From assembly GCA_009741485.1 (NCBI GenBank), contig CM019227.1, positions 15,706,057 to 15,770,056 of the forward strand: DNA of 64,000 nt. The letters are read 5' to 3'. The DNA comes from Malurus cyaneus samueli (lineage: Eukaryota > Chordata > Aves > Passeriformes > Maluridae). Position numbers and translations under genes: made by a program. Below the pieces are notes generated by a model that was not told the origin of the DNA, did no database searches, and was given only the letters and a program-made list of their open reading frames with translations. How positions within the stretch are numbered: position 1 is the first letter of the stretch; every line of letters begins with the position of its first letter. Below are positions 1 to 12,420 of this stretch, in pieces.

Positions 1-769
1 ACTTTGCTCCGTGAACAAATTATCTGCATCTTCCTTCTAGAGCCTACAGATTTGATTTGATTCTATCAGTAAGTGATAAATCTAAATTTTATAAAGGTTG
101 TTAAAATGTTTTCTGGTACTCAAATGCCTTTTACTGACCTGGCACCTGGCTGTTGACTGAGTTATGTGACAGAAAATATATTTCAACTGGATTTTTATCA
201 AGATTCTGAATAGTCTCATGGCTCTTTCCAAGGAGCTCCCAGGTGGACAGAGAGGAACTTGGTGGTGGCAATGAAATGGTCACTATTTCTTCTGAGTAGA
301 CACAGAACACACAGGACAAAACCACTGCTCCCGAGTTAAAACCAGTGGAAAAGCCTTCCCAGGAAGTTATTAGAAGTGTTTTCATAGGATTTTGGGATGG
401 GCTTTATAAGAGTTTCCAGTCAGATGAGTAGGCTGCAGTTTTTGTTGCAGAACAAACCACCCTGTCTGGGGGGGGAAAAAAGGAGAGTTGGGGGATCCTT
501 GCTGAACATTGAATATCCTTGCTCTGTACAAACATCCACCAGATTAATAAAGACATGGAAAAAACCTGCCTGTGCTGCCAAATTTTCAGATTAAATGAAT
601 TCTTTCTTTAGTAACTTGGTGGGCTTGGCCCGATGGTGACTTTCAGAAAACATCTGCTGAACTTTTGCTAACCATTTTGCTTTTCTTTTAGCCAGAAGTT
701 AAAGCTTAAGGGATTTTGAGAGCAGAGTACTAAAATTGAGCTAGACCTTCCTTATTAAAAGGAAAATCT
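1..769. other. unique noncoding sequence
   Basis: No repeat, splice-bounded open frame or RNA gene is evident. The only irregularities are a G8A6 run near 470-483 and a lone AATAAA near 545 with no associated coding sequence. Open frames here are under 85 codons and look like chance. Confidence 0.6.
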
Positions 770-1060
770 TCAGTAATTAGCTCTTCCCCTAACTGCTTTT
801 TGGCTCTCATTACAAATAAAGTGCTATGCTAATATACCTTGTGTTGCAAATGTTTCACAATTCCTGCTAATCAAATTAAACTCAATTTTCAGCAAATAAA
901 CCCTCAATGCAGTTAATGGAAAACAAGGAACAGCACTGCTTTGCCTGAGAATGGGTCATTACCACAAGCTCCTAATTACAAGTACCTTAATGCATAATGT
1001 AAAGCACAGTCTTATATAGGCTCTTAAGAATTAAAGCTGTGGCAGGATCAAAGAGTTGAT
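770..1060. promoter_or_regulatory. candidate conserved enhancer-like block
   Basis: This is a repeat-free stretch unusually dense in homeodomain-type cores (CTAATC, CAATTTTC, CTAATTACAAG). It also has an octamer-like TTAATGCATAAT and a TATATAGG. Such a mixture is typical of vertebrate conserved noncoding elements near developmental genes. This is inference from motif texture only; cross-species alignment would decide it. Confidence 0.25.
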
Positions 1061-2570
1061 GTGTCCTTGGATTTTTTTTATGTACATTTGAATACAGACA
1101 GGGAAAAGCAACAAAGAGAAACAGAGCAAAGCCGCAAAACACGAAGACTCATTCACTTACCCACCCTTCAAAACGTATAATAATAATAATTTATGCAGCT
1201 TATGAGTCTGCAGAGAAAGACTGATTTTGACTCAGGACACATTCTGAAACCAATTTTCATTTGCCTCCTCCTCTACCCTCTTGATAGAGAATGTTTCACA
1301 CCTACCAGTTAATGAAGGATTATTACTTTCCTCTAGAGGAAGTTGCAAATACAACCAAGGTTAAAGCAAAGGACGTTCATCATGAATTGGGTTGTGATGC
1401 CATCAAACAGGAGCCCAGGTGATTGATGACATATTGCTATTGCTGCACCGGGCATTTATCAATATTGCACTGGGAATTATTTTCCTGTTTAGTTCTCTTG
1501 TTGTCACATGATGGTATATTTGATCAAATTTACTTAACTGAAAAAAATAAAAATAAAAACCCGGAGAGAAAAGCACTGGAAACAGCAGAAGGCACAATAA
1601 ATCACAGTGATCAAGTCACAAAATGCAGACTCTGGCATCATTTGCCAGCCAGAATTCTGCTGTTGTGAATAAATTCACTCAGGTTGCATTTTTTACTCTG
1701 AGATTTCCCAAACAATCAGCAGGAATGGGCACAGCAGGCACTGCAGCCCAGCCCATGAACCACACCTGAACCAAGTCCTACAGAGCCATTCAGCTGCAGT
1801 GCTACCACCACTAAAAACCACTGTTTCACCAATTTTTTTTCCATTTTTCTGAAAACAATTTGCATGTGCTTATTTTCCCAGAGAATTACTACACAAAGCC
1901 TTGAAACTCCCAGCAAGATGAACACTTTGTGCTCTAACTCACTCTGGCTATAAAGAATTAATATCAAATTATATCCATTGTGATTGTAAACCTTCACGAT
2001 GGTGCATTTGCAGAATTTCTGCGTGGTGTTGTTGGACTCAGGCTGCCTCTCCTCACACTCATGATTATTAATGCCACACAAAGTGCCTGTGCCTATCCTC
2101 CTGACACCACAGATTCTGTGAGAGCTCAGCTCTTCCTTCAGCTTTGTAGTTGTCCTCTCCCTGAAGGGCACGCAAGCACAGAATGGGAATCGTGGCTATT
2201 TGAAAGGAAATTAGATCCTATTTGGGTACCCACGGGCTGTGGAGAAGGCAGGCTCTGGGAAATCCTGTCTCTCACGCTGATCTCACCCCAGGACTCATGA
2301 AACAAAAAATAGGAATGGGGAATTTGTGAAGAGCAATTAATAGAGAGCAGCTCCTTCTCCACCTCCCACACGCACTCACCCACTTGTGCTCCCCTTTACA
2401 GCCAAGAGGGAGAAGAAAACACCTTAACCAGCCATGGAAGGGGTTTCTGCTAAAGAGCAATACACAGAAATATTCAAAATTCAGTCAGCTTGAGATGTGT
2501 TTACTGTTTACTGGGGGCTCCTGCAGAAGCAGCAGTTGAGACAGACACTTATTGTCCCAAAAAATCAGGC
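1061..2570. other. unique noncoding sequence with short ATA microsatellite
   Basis: It contains a short (ATA)n run at about 1178-1192 and otherwise ordinary AT-rich sequence. Overlapping open frames between 1.7 and 2.4 kb on both strands have no splice signals or recognisable domains, so I treat them as chance. Confidence 0.55.
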
Positions 2571-2593
2571 AGGGATGGGATGGGATGGGATGA
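2571..2593. repeat. (GGGAT)n microsatellite
   Basis: Four tandem copies of GGGAT lie on the plus strand. It is short and probably polymorphic. No function is inferred. Confidence 0.85.
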
Positions 2594-4738
2594 TTCTCAG
2601 AATTTGGGGTTGAATGGAGAAATATCAGGGGTAACCTTGCATAACAACAGAGCATGCAAATCTGAGCCCTGCCCAGGCAATTCTGCTTGCTTTCAAGATT
2701 TTCCTTTAGTGTTTGACCATAAAATGTGTTACTATGAACATCATTAAAAGCTTCTGAGAAGATGTTAGATGAAATGTTCTAAAAGGTTTTAAAAGTTTGT
2801 GAATACTGACAGTTTCTGAAAAACTATTTTCTATGTCTGGAGATAAATTCACCTCAGATCTAGAACCTTAAGCTGCTGCTGTTAGATAAAGGGACCACTG
2901 GTTTTAAATCTTCTGGTTTAAAATTTTGTTCATTTTATCCGGTTTTTATGCTTTTTACTTTGTTCCAAAGTAATAATTTCCACTTCTGGAATTTTCATCC
3001 CTTGGTCATTACAGGAGTCACTGTCTCTCACCTTCTTTGCATTAAACTTCACCCTGTGGGATTAGTTTATCCTTTAGTTTCTGTAGGAAGCCAACACTGA
3101 TGGTATGGAGGGAAAAAAAAAATCCACTGTGGACTCAAAACCAGATAGTTCCAGTAAGGAGCAGAATTCCTGTCCTCTGCACCGACCATTTTCCCCCAAA
3201 CTCTGTCTCATTCCTCAGGCTGCTTTATTCACAACAAAGTGCCTTTTCTCACTCACCTGCATTTCAAAATATTATGCAAATAGTTTTCAGATTAGGTGTA
3301 AAATGCCCCATATCCATCCTCTGAACAGCTGTAATTTTCACCTGCTTTACTTAGAGCTGTAGTGGTTTTTGCATAATGTTGCTGGAACAGGCTGAACTGG
3401 AATTCCATCTCACAAAGAAATAAAGTCCGTGGGGTTTTTTCTGAATCACCTTCAAAAACCAAAGGCAAAGCTTAATAGGCAAGTCAGGGGAATTTACAGG
3501 ATCCAAACCATCTGTGCCAGAGTTTTATAAAATGCAGTTTTACTGAAAAAAATTGAGGTTCAGCTGTGCAGCTTTGAGGGTTCTGGATATGTCCATGTCT
3601 GAGAAGGGGAACTGAGGAATTATGCTTACTGAGAACTTAGATAATTTACTTGTGTTTCCTCCAAGAGCTGGGTAGCAAAAGTTTTCAGCAGATCAGCAGA
3701 AATATAACATTATCTACCTTGAGAGGGAAGTAGATGGGTGAAGTCTCTGATGCCTTTAGAACCCTTTCAAAGGTTTGTTTTCAATGTACCCACAGCCCTA
3801 ATTTTCTTTTAGGTAACTTCCAATTTCAACTGCACCAGGTAATTTCCAGTTTCAACTGCACCATCTCCTATTTCCACTAACATTAATAAATAACATCTGT
3901 ATGGTTTTAATTACTTCCCTTAAAACAAACTGAAACCACCATGACAAAGATCATTTCAACGAATTATTTATATGCAAACAAAAAGATTTTCAGGATAGCA
4001 CCTTTCCCTGTTTCCAGACTTTAGTGTGATGCCTCTCCGGCTCCTGCACTGCCTCATTCCTCCAGGGGAAGATTCTTGGCCTGCAGATTGATTTAAATAC
4101 TGCACTGTTACCTGGGCATTCCAGAAATGGCCCCAAACTGCAGTTCGTTCTCAAACATTGAACCCAGACCTTTTAACCCTCAGGAAAAAGCTCATTTTGT
4201 CTCTCAGAAATCTGAGAAAAAAAGCAAAGTGATAATAGCAGACTGATTTCCACACTTCAGAGTGAGCAGCAGCCAGTCCTGGAGCACAGTTGGAGTGCCA
4301 TTCATCTTCTAATCCAAACAAACAGAGATAGAATTCCCAGACACATGCTGCTAAGTCACTGCTAATTACAGACACCAGGCCAGTGATACAATTTTATTTC
4401 TATATTAATGGGAGGAGACATTGCAGATCAATGGGCTGGTGTACGGCTGACAGTGGAGAGATGCTAATTTTGTGTGCACCATGTAGTAGCACAAGTTTGA
4501 TTTTTCTTGTTTTGAGGACAGCAGACAATGATAAACGGAGAAATCTGCTTGCAGGTACCCAAAAACAGTTCAAACCCAAAATCAGATCAAACTTCTAAAG
4601 TAACAGTGCAAATAACTGCAAATGGTGTTTGCAGAGAAAAAGCACAAATGTGCACACAGGGCTGTATTTGTAGAAATTGCCGTGAAGGAACATCTCCCCT
4701 TTTAATAATCTCATCAGAATAGAGTGTCCCCATTCCTC
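2594..4738. other. unique noncoding sequence with a 26-bp tandem duplication
   Basis: The one structured element is a 26-bp direct duplication at 3812-3863, starting GGTAACTTCC and GGTAATTTCC, with only a few mismatches. Otherwise no coding, RNA or transposon signal is visible. Confidence 0.55.
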
Positions 4739-4970
4739 ATCACTATTTCTAAAATATTTATTTTCTTAAATAAAATTTAAATTAAATAAAGTATAGAATT
4801 ATTTATGTATATTTTCTTATTATATAGAAATAAAAATAAATATATAATAAAACATAAAATAATTCATATTTCTATATAATAATATATACACACATATTAA
4901 ACAATATGGAATATTTTTATATATATATATAATATCAAATAATAATAATGCATATATTTAGAGCGTAAAC
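4739..4970. repeat. AT-rich low-complexity tract
   Basis: About 230 bp is almost pure A/T, with (TA)n runs near 4918-4931 and many AATAAA-like and ATAATA stretches. It should melt easily. It has no coding capacity. Confidence 0.85.
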
Positions 4971-5796
4971 TCATCAAGAAAACCTCTGAAGAAAATAACA
5001 ACCCTATTTCATACTTTTGCAACTTAAACAAACCTTGAGTTGTTTGTTAGACAATTCCACATGGGCTTTCATCACTGCTGTCACTGTTTCACCATTAAAG
5101 TGAGGTGTTGTAAAACACTGGAGACTTCAGAGGCTTAAGCCCAAATAAAAATCTCTGCAGTATGAAGTAATTTTATGTCACTACTCTGGTTATTTCAGAA
5201 TTGGCTGCAAATAAGAGCCTGAGGATGATTTAATGTGTCCTCGACCCATCATGGCCATGGTTAAACAAAGTAAACACATCAGTCTTCAGCAGTTATTTAT
5301 AACTGGGGGAAAAGCATAAACCAGCCACGATAAACAGAGCCCTGGAAAACATTCTGGAGGGGACTAAAAGTGTCTGAAAATGCCTTTCTTCACATATTTC
5401 TGTACTCCATCTCTCAGTAAAATAAAATCCCAGTGACCATTCACAGGAGGGTTTGTGGGGACTGAAATCCCCATTTGCCAGTAAGAACCCAAATGCTGCA
5501 GTGGAAATGGAGGCACTCAGAGGAGATTCCACACCAGCAACTGCTCTAAATCAGAGCAGCCAGCCAGCAGAGTTCATGGAGAACACCCAGCTGCCTCAGG
5601 GTGGAAAAGCACAAACCATGGAGACTCCTCTGGGATCCAGCAGTGGCTGCAGCAGTGACCCAATCTCCTGTTCAGGGACAGGATATTTACCTTGTGTCAC
5701 CCTGAGCTCCTCCAGCAGCCCCTGCCTGCTCTCCTCTGACCCTGAGGGGTCTGGGCTGAGGGTTTGCTGTCCATGAGATGTGACCCCAGGACACGG
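4971..5796. other. unique noncoding sequence flanking an LTR
   Basis: AT-rich sequence becomes more GC-rich after about 5500, close to the LTR insertion that follows. A 107-codon plus-strand frame at 5453-5776 has no splice context or recognisable domain and is not called. Confidence 0.5.
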
Positions 5797-6232
5797 CGAT
5801 CCCTCAGGATTTCAGTTTCTCTATTTCCCTGTCTCTGTACCCCTGTGATTCTCCAGTGTTTAACTCCAGACTCCACAGACAGTGCTGAGCTCCTGCTCTC
5901 CCATTTTTACACAAAACAATTCCTCTGCAGCCCCAAACTCAAGGACACCTCCCTGGGCCAGGCCCCAAGAGATGGAAACAACAGAGAATTGGGGGAGCCA
6001 AGTTGGAGTGAATGACTGCATTGGCTGAGCTGCAATTGGAGGATTCAGCCCCAAAATGGACAAAAGTGAGAAAGGGTGAAAAAGCCGTGAGCCATTGTCC
6101 ATTGTGGGTGCAGCCCCTGCTGGGCTGGGACTGCCCTGGATGGCCCTGAAGGCCCTGCAATAACAGAACTGCTTTGGATTCTCTCCATTCTGGCCAGACT
6201 CTGGTTTAGGTAATCCCAGATTTTAGGCATCA
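5797..6232 (-). mobile_element. solo LTR-like element, copy A of a ~440 bp family
   Basis: This 436-bp block recurs at 54442-54883 (near identical) and 22461-22894 (diverged), all in the same orientation. Read on the minus strand it begins TGATGCCTAAAATC, and copy C ends GGGATCA, so the family has LTR-style TG...CA ends. In copy A the last CA has mutated to CG. The 4-bp flanks (ACGG and CTGG) do not match, so the target duplication is lost or absent here. A shared minus-strand frame of about 80 codons exists in copies A and C but lacks a recognisable domain. It is probably a solo LTR of an endogenous retrovirus. Class and name are not established. Confidence 0.75.
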
Positions 6233-8217
6233 CTGGGAATGGTGTGTGCACGCTTCCAGCGCGCTGGAAACTGCTTGGGAAGGGAAATAACCTCACCAGG
6301 AAGGGCTGGGAGAACCCAGAGGACACAACCCCAGTTAAGTCTTCTCGTTGGAATGAAGGAATGGAAGTTTCAGTGAAGAGGCTCTTGGCTGCAGTTCAGG
6401 GTTACAAAGGCCCTTCTGGAGGACGCTCGAGCTGTGGGGTCCCTGGGGGCTCATCTGGACTCATCCCCTGAGGCAGAGCCGCTTTTTAAGGAAAACCTTA
6501 ATTTAAGGGTTTAAGGGATTAGCGTTGGTCCATGTCCGGCCAAACTCACTTTCTCACCTGTTAGGTACTCAAGTAATTGAAAAATGTGCCCAGATAGAGT
6601 CATCATCATATTTGGCATCTAAGAAACCTAAAAAATACCCAAAACAAAAAATTAATAACAAAATTTTGGGAAGTGGGTTTCAATTGGCTTTTTGGTTTTT
6701 GGTTGGTTTTTTCTTTTTCTTTTTGCCATAAACTTCAATTGAGCTGGAGAGAGACAATTTGTCCAACATCGTGGAGTTCCATTTTTCTCCAGAATATCAC
6801 TGCCCCCTTTAATTTAGTGATCAGGACAATTCTGCTCTTATCCAAGCTATGCCTGAGTGCTGGATACAGTGGGAATTATTTGTGGAAGCAGCAGACAAAA
6901 CTGTCACCTGAGTGGTGCTGTTGCATGCTTAGAATTGCCAAGTCTTATGATGAGAGAGCTGAAAAAACTGATTATTCCCAGGCATGAAAAATAAACTACT
7001 GGAAACAGTTTTCCTAAATTCTGTCTGTAGTTCTGTTGTAATTTTCTGCCTCTGAGAGCTGTTGGGAAAGCAGTGCTGCTTGTCCTGTGTTAGCTTTGAG
7101 ATTGATGCATTCTACCTGAGGGCAGGAGGTCTTTTTCAGGGTTAATGAAGCAGATTGCAATATTGGAAATCACAAAATTTATTTAAAATTTAGCCTCCGT
7201 GTCTTTTGGCACCTGCACCAGTCAGCCTCAAATCATAAATAAAAACTTTTAACAATTTTCCCCAATAAATTCATTCCTTCCATAGCTTTGCCAGGTCCTC
7301 TCTGGCCCCCTTCCTTAATTACAGAACTCTTCAGAGGCACAAGATGCAGGTTATTTTCATCAGTGCCAGATAAGAGATGTCAGCACAGACCTGAGCCATT
7401 GCTATACTTAGTCATAATCCTCCTATCACTTAAAAAGGCAACTGGAGATCTTTTTCAATAAAGCCATCGACAGGGATTCAGACATAAACACTGGATTTAG
7501 GCACATAAGCTTAATTGACTTTCAGGAAGAGATGAGCATCTCTTCCACTTAGGCTCCTGTGATAACGCTGCCCTGAGCAGCTCAGGTTTGTGGATGCAAT
7601 GATTAACTCTGGGGGGAGGAGCCAGAAATAAGAACTTATAAAGATCCCTATCTTGCTCTCCTCTTTATAGGGAAGTTTAAAAAAAAACATTTAACTCATT
7701 TTTCCTGTAAAATCCTGTCCAGTGTAAGGATTCTCAGAAGGACCTGCACGCAAGTCGCTGTTATCTCTGTATCGATTTCTGCAGTATCACCCTGAACTGT
7801 GAAGGGTGCCAGGGGTTTAATTACAGTGACATTTCACAGGAACTTCCAACACGAGTTACGTAACAATCTTTACAACGTTTTCTCTCCTTTTATTTTTTTC
7901 TGATAGTTTTTTTTTATTTGATCCCTCTTCTCACAGCCCTGTTTTATCTGTCCTCCCTTTCTCTTAGTCCTGGTTTACGAGGTCGTGACACCGCCTCCAA
8001 TATGGGATGAGACACTAAAACCAGGTGAGCCAGAGTGCAATTGATCCCTGATGAGCAGGGGGATATTTCCATCTAAATGAGGAGCACGAGCTTTGTGGCT
8101 CCATGAGAGTCAATGGGGGTTACAGAGCTGGGTCCTGGTGCATCACAACAAATGTTCGTCCCCTCAGCTGATCCATTCCAATCTATGAGTGCTGAGAGAG
8201 AAACAAATATGATCAGG
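6233..8217. other. unique noncoding sequence
   Basis: It includes a T/G-rich stretch near 6687-6726 and several ATTA-containing, repeat-free blocks between 7330 and 7680. A stretch around 7860-7980 is pyrimidine-rich. No exon, RNA gene or transposon was identified. Confidence 0.5.
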
Positions 8218-8250
8218 GGAAAAAAAAACAAAAAAAAAAAAAGAAAAAAT
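8218..8250. repeat. A-rich simple repeat
   Basis: Two adenine runs are interrupted by single C and G bases. No retroelement body with a poly(A) signal is evident next to it, so it is recorded as simple sequence only. Confidence 0.8.
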
Positions 8251-9761
8251 ATTGTGATTTAGAAGCAAAACTCAGAGTTGTTCCATGTTTCCTCTCTAAC
8301 TTTCCAAGGTGTTACAGCAGCACATTTCACCATTTCCCACTTCATCCGCACAAGCGTTCCGTTAGCGAGGCTTCCATGAGAGCCATTAAAAATCTGTCAG
8401 GGAAGCGCTGGTCATGGCAAAAACATTTTACAGGAGCTGTCAATTTCCCCAAATATCCATCAGTGCTACCAGGCACAACAAGGGATTCCTCATTTAGAAC
8501 GTGTCAATTCTTATTATTAATGTCATGATGAAAACACCTGCTAAGTGTCTGTGCCTGCAAAGCGAGCCTGTCACACAAATGAGAGGGTGAATTCCACTTG
8601 GGTTAGTGAGCAAGGAAGAACTGCAGATTTTTTTACATTTTTTTTTATGATTTCCTAAAATCAAACACCTTATCTTTATCCTGAGCTGGGCTTGTACAGG
8701 CAGGAGACAGGGAATGCAGCAAGGTAGAACTGATGGAAGGTAATGTGAAAATAATGTGCAAGATGAGCTGTTTGCAAAATTTCCCGTTTGGAGAGAGGAG
8801 TTCTCGGTCATTTGTTTTGTTTGCAAGCTGCAGGTGGAAGGTGGACGAGCCCCACAGCTCACCCTGCCCTGCAGATGTTGGGTTTTGTCACAAGGTGGAT
8901 GGCTGCAGTTCCTCAGGACACAAAAAATGAGTTATTTTGGCTTCTCCCAGCAGGAGCACCATGGGTGTGTGCAGCTCAGGTCAGCCAGGCCCATCCTCGC
9001 AGGAACCATGGATTTCTGTGAGCCTCAGAGAGCTGCAAGCTGGGATCTGCTTTGAAAAGCACAAGAGAGAGGAAAAATGGATCCTGGAACTCACTTGATC
9101 ATATATTGCTCTATATAGCGTGATAAAATTAAAATGTTAGCTGCTTAGCTTTATTAACAATAAGGACTAGTTTAAACTATTTGGAGGCATTTCTCTTCAA
9201 AAAAGTTAAGTGCTTTCTTCCTTAAAAAAAAAAAAAACAAAAAAAACCACAAAGCATAAACATTATGCTGATGGGATTATTTGAGCTAAGACATTATTTC
9301 AGTTGTGAAAGGTCTTGCTGAGACTCCAAGGCAAGGTTTGGAAGAAAATTTCAGCCTTCTGCTTTGGATTAGATTACAGCAAACACATTGAGTAAGAAAG
9401 GCTGCCTTTAAGGAAACTGCTCAATACTTCTGTCTCCATGAAACAAGTTTAAGACAGAAGAAAATCCTGTGAACAGCAGTCAGTGCAGCTGGCCACATGC
9501 TGCCCAGGAATCAGGATGGGCTTCCCAGCCCTTGGAGAGGGCAGCTCTGCTGCTGCCATCCCTTCAATCCCTGCTGAACTTTAAACTCGTGCCTTTAGCA
9601 CTGCCATTAACTGTAATGAGCCTCCTATATCCTCAATCTCATCCTGGGATTCACTGCCCGAGCAGGCACCAAGGGATGTGGAGATTGGTGGGGTTTAATT
9701 GGGAGAGAGTGGGGTGGATTTGGGGCGGCTGCTGCCAGGTGCCGTGGGTGCAGAACCCCCT
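8251..9761. other. unique noncoding sequence
   Basis: It contains an A-rich run near 9222-9247. Plus-strand open frames at 8.73-9.06 kb overlap each other in all three frames and have no splice context. No feature is supported. Confidence 0.5.
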
Positions 9762-9868
9762 GAGGGTCAGTCCATCCCCAGGGTCAGTCCATGCCCCGAG
9801 GGTCAGTCCATCCCCTGATGGTCAGTCCATCCCTGAGGGTCAGTCCATCCCCTGATGGTCAGTCCCTG
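9762..9868. repeat. minisatellite, ~18-bp unit
   Basis: About six tandem units carry the core GGTCAGTCCATCCC, with spacers of CTGAT, CTGAG or similar, giving a 17-20 bp period. The units are C-rich on the plus strand and differ slightly. The open frame running through it is a by-product of the repeat. Confidence 0.9.
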
Positions 9869-11335
9869 CTGCAGTCCCGGCATTCTCACACCATCCCATC
9901 CCCAGCAGGCAGCAGTGGATGGTCACTCATCCCTTTTTTGACCCCCCTGGTGTCTCAGCCAGCACTTTCATTCTCCCAGTGAAGGACTCTCTGGATAAAT
10001 TATCACCCAGAGCGCTTCTCCCGCTGTATCTGCACAGCTGCAGAGCCCAGCTCGCTGTTAAGTACCTTAAAAGTTTTTTGCACGTGACATTTCAAATATA
10101 AAACACATTGATTTGCTTTTAAATACTTCATGTAGATTATTTAAGTCTCATCTTTTTTCCTCCTCGGCTCCTCGTTAGTGCAGTTTGGCACTCCTGCCCG
10201 TCCTCCTTGCACAGTGACCCACATTTCCAGAAGGAAAGCGGGCTTTTAAAATCTTACAAACTTACATCTTACAAATACTCATCAGCAAATATCCTCAAAA
10301 CAAAAAAACCCAGACAAACCCAACATTTTTTGGACCATGCTGTAGCACACAGTTTAACAAAAAAGCCCATGAAGAAGGATTATATCTAAGCAAAACATAA
10401 TTATAACTCTAAAATAGGGCAGTTTTTAAATATTCTATTCTTACTCTATTTTTTCAGCCACATGCTCAACTAAACCATTTCAACCTTGCTTCCCCTAATA
10501 TCAAAATGTGATGAATCCCTTTCCCCATGAAGAATTTCACAGTTAAAGAGATTTCTGTTGAGCAGAGGACAGAGCCCAAGGCCCAAATCCCTCTCCTGCC
10601 AAGAGAGCACCCCACAAACACAGCACTTGGCAGGATTTGATTTCCTGATCTGAATTGCTGCAAACACCAGCCCAGCTTGGCCATGGGGGCAACTGGGGGC
10701 TCCTACCAAGGCAGCCTGGAGTCCTGCCCTGGATTCACCCATGATGGAATTAAACAACTAAATCTCACCCTTCTCAAAGTCATATTTTAAATAACCATGC
10801 CCTGAATCAAACGTTATGTACAATCAAATGTTAAAATAAACTTTAAAAATTAAATTAGGAGCCCAGCAATCATTATTGATAATTCATTGCTGGGTTACTT
10901 GTACCAAACAAACACATCTGACAGCAGAGCCCAGCATGGATGAAATACAAGAAAAGCTTTCACTCACTTAAATTTGGATTGTGCAATGGTATGGTTTTTT
11001 TTTATGGGAAGATAGAAATTTCCAAAGTTTTTCTTTTTTAACAGTGATGTGTCACTACATATATTCGGGATTGGGGAAGGAAAAAGCTCAAAGTAAAACA
11101 TTTCAAATATTCCAGCTCCTTGCCTGAACATTCCCTAAACACGGAATTTGCAAAAATCCCTCAATAAAGACAAAGAACAATAAAATAGCAGGAAAACAGT
11201 ATGACCCTAATGCATGATGTTTAGCATTAGATGAACACTGAATTTGTTCATTTAATCTTCTCATGGTTCAATTTTTCTTCCTCTGCTCTCCAATACTCTT
11301 TTCCATTAGTTCTTTAGGGAAAGGGATAAAACAGG
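9869..11335. other. unique noncoding sequence
   Basis: Ordinary sequence. The section at 10.5-10.76 kb is somewhat more GC-rich and carries minus-strand open frames of under 100 codons without recognisable domains. Nothing else stands out. Confidence 0.5.
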
Positions 11336-11480
11336 ACCAAAACAAAAAAGAAAAAACAAACAAACAATAAAAAAAAAAAAAACCTCCCCAAAAAACAAAC
11401 TAAAAAAAAAACAAAAACAAAAAAAAAAAATTAAAAAAAACACACACAAATAAACCAAACAAAAAAACAAACAAAAAGGT
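11336..11480. repeat. A/C low-complexity tract
   Basis: About 145 bp is composed almost entirely of A runs broken by single C or short ACAC steps (AAAAAC/AAACAAAC-like). It resembles the tracts at 27.43 and 30.2 kb. A degraded retroposon tail or slippage expansion would explain it. Confidence 0.85.
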
Positions 11481-12079
11481 ACTTTTGCTTCTTTTTTTTA
11501 AAGTGAAAAACAGAATTTTGTTAAAACGCACACATATGAGAAATTAATCTTTTATCACAGGTTTAAAGATAAACAACATAAACCAAAATGCCTGGGTAGC
11601 TCCACAAATTCCCCCCCTTGAAGGTTCTCCCTATCTGTGCTCAGTACTTAGAGCTGCCTCTGTTTCTGCAGCCCATCTAAAATTAGATCAGAAGCTCTCC
11701 AGGGTAAGGATTGTGCTCTGTTTGCTGCTCAGCGCCTGCTGCCGTTTAGATACTTGACACAAATAATAATGAAATGTTGTTATTTTTCCACTTTCATGTC
11801 TCAAACTCCAAAATTCCATGAGAGCCCTACCAAAGCACGTAGACAGCAGCGATAACAGCCATCCTGCCTTAATGACTGAACACACCAGATGTTTTGCCTG
11901 TATCATTCACACTCCGCTTTTGTTGTTTCTTTGTTTATAAATCTCAATTTTTTTTTTGACCATTCTATCTGGTTTTTTTTCCTAGTTAGCCTGTGATCCC
12001 GACTTCCAAGAGGAAAAGCTGGAGGAGTTCCCAGGCAGGGCAGGACCCACCGGTGCACCCAGGGCACAAATGGGTTTTG
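11481..12079. other. unique noncoding sequence
   Basis: AT-rich sequence with several short poly(T) runs near 11949 and 11971. No feature is supported. Confidence 0.5.
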
Positions 12080-12420
12080 TTGTGTGAGTCACTGCCCTAA
12101 CGACAGCTAAGCGTATTACTGCCTGCAAAATTAACTCACACACTGTGAATAATCACAGAAAAGAAATTTGTTTTGCTACAAGGTTGTTTTCCAGCTGTTT
12201 TAATGCAGACAATTTTTTTTCCTGAAACGCAAATTGCGAGGGAGAAAAAAAGAAAAGAGAGGGAAAGAAAGGAAAAGACTTTGAAAATCTGCATAATTTG
12301 AAAGTGCTTAATGTAAATTAGATAGATCAGCCTAATTTTATTTCAGTACTTTTTAATTGCATTTATAATTAGTAAAATACATTAATGTGCTACACAGAAG
12401 GTCAGGAGTTCTGGTGAAAG
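12080..12420. promoter_or_regulatory. candidate conserved enhancer-like block
   Basis: A repeat-free stretch is rich in homeodomain-type cores (TAAATTAG, CCTAATTTTA, TTTAATTGC, TATAATTAG, CATTAATG). It also has an E-box CAGCTG near 12193 and a GGGAAAG/GAAAGGAAAAG purine run. The texture resembles a conserved developmental enhancer. Inference only. Confidence 0.25.

Noticed and set aside
5860..6160. Minus-strand frames of about 80 codons shared with 54.5-54.9 kb as a duplicated gene
   Set aside because: The similarity covers the whole LTR-like element including its noncoding ends, so it reflects repeat copies rather than a duplicated gene.
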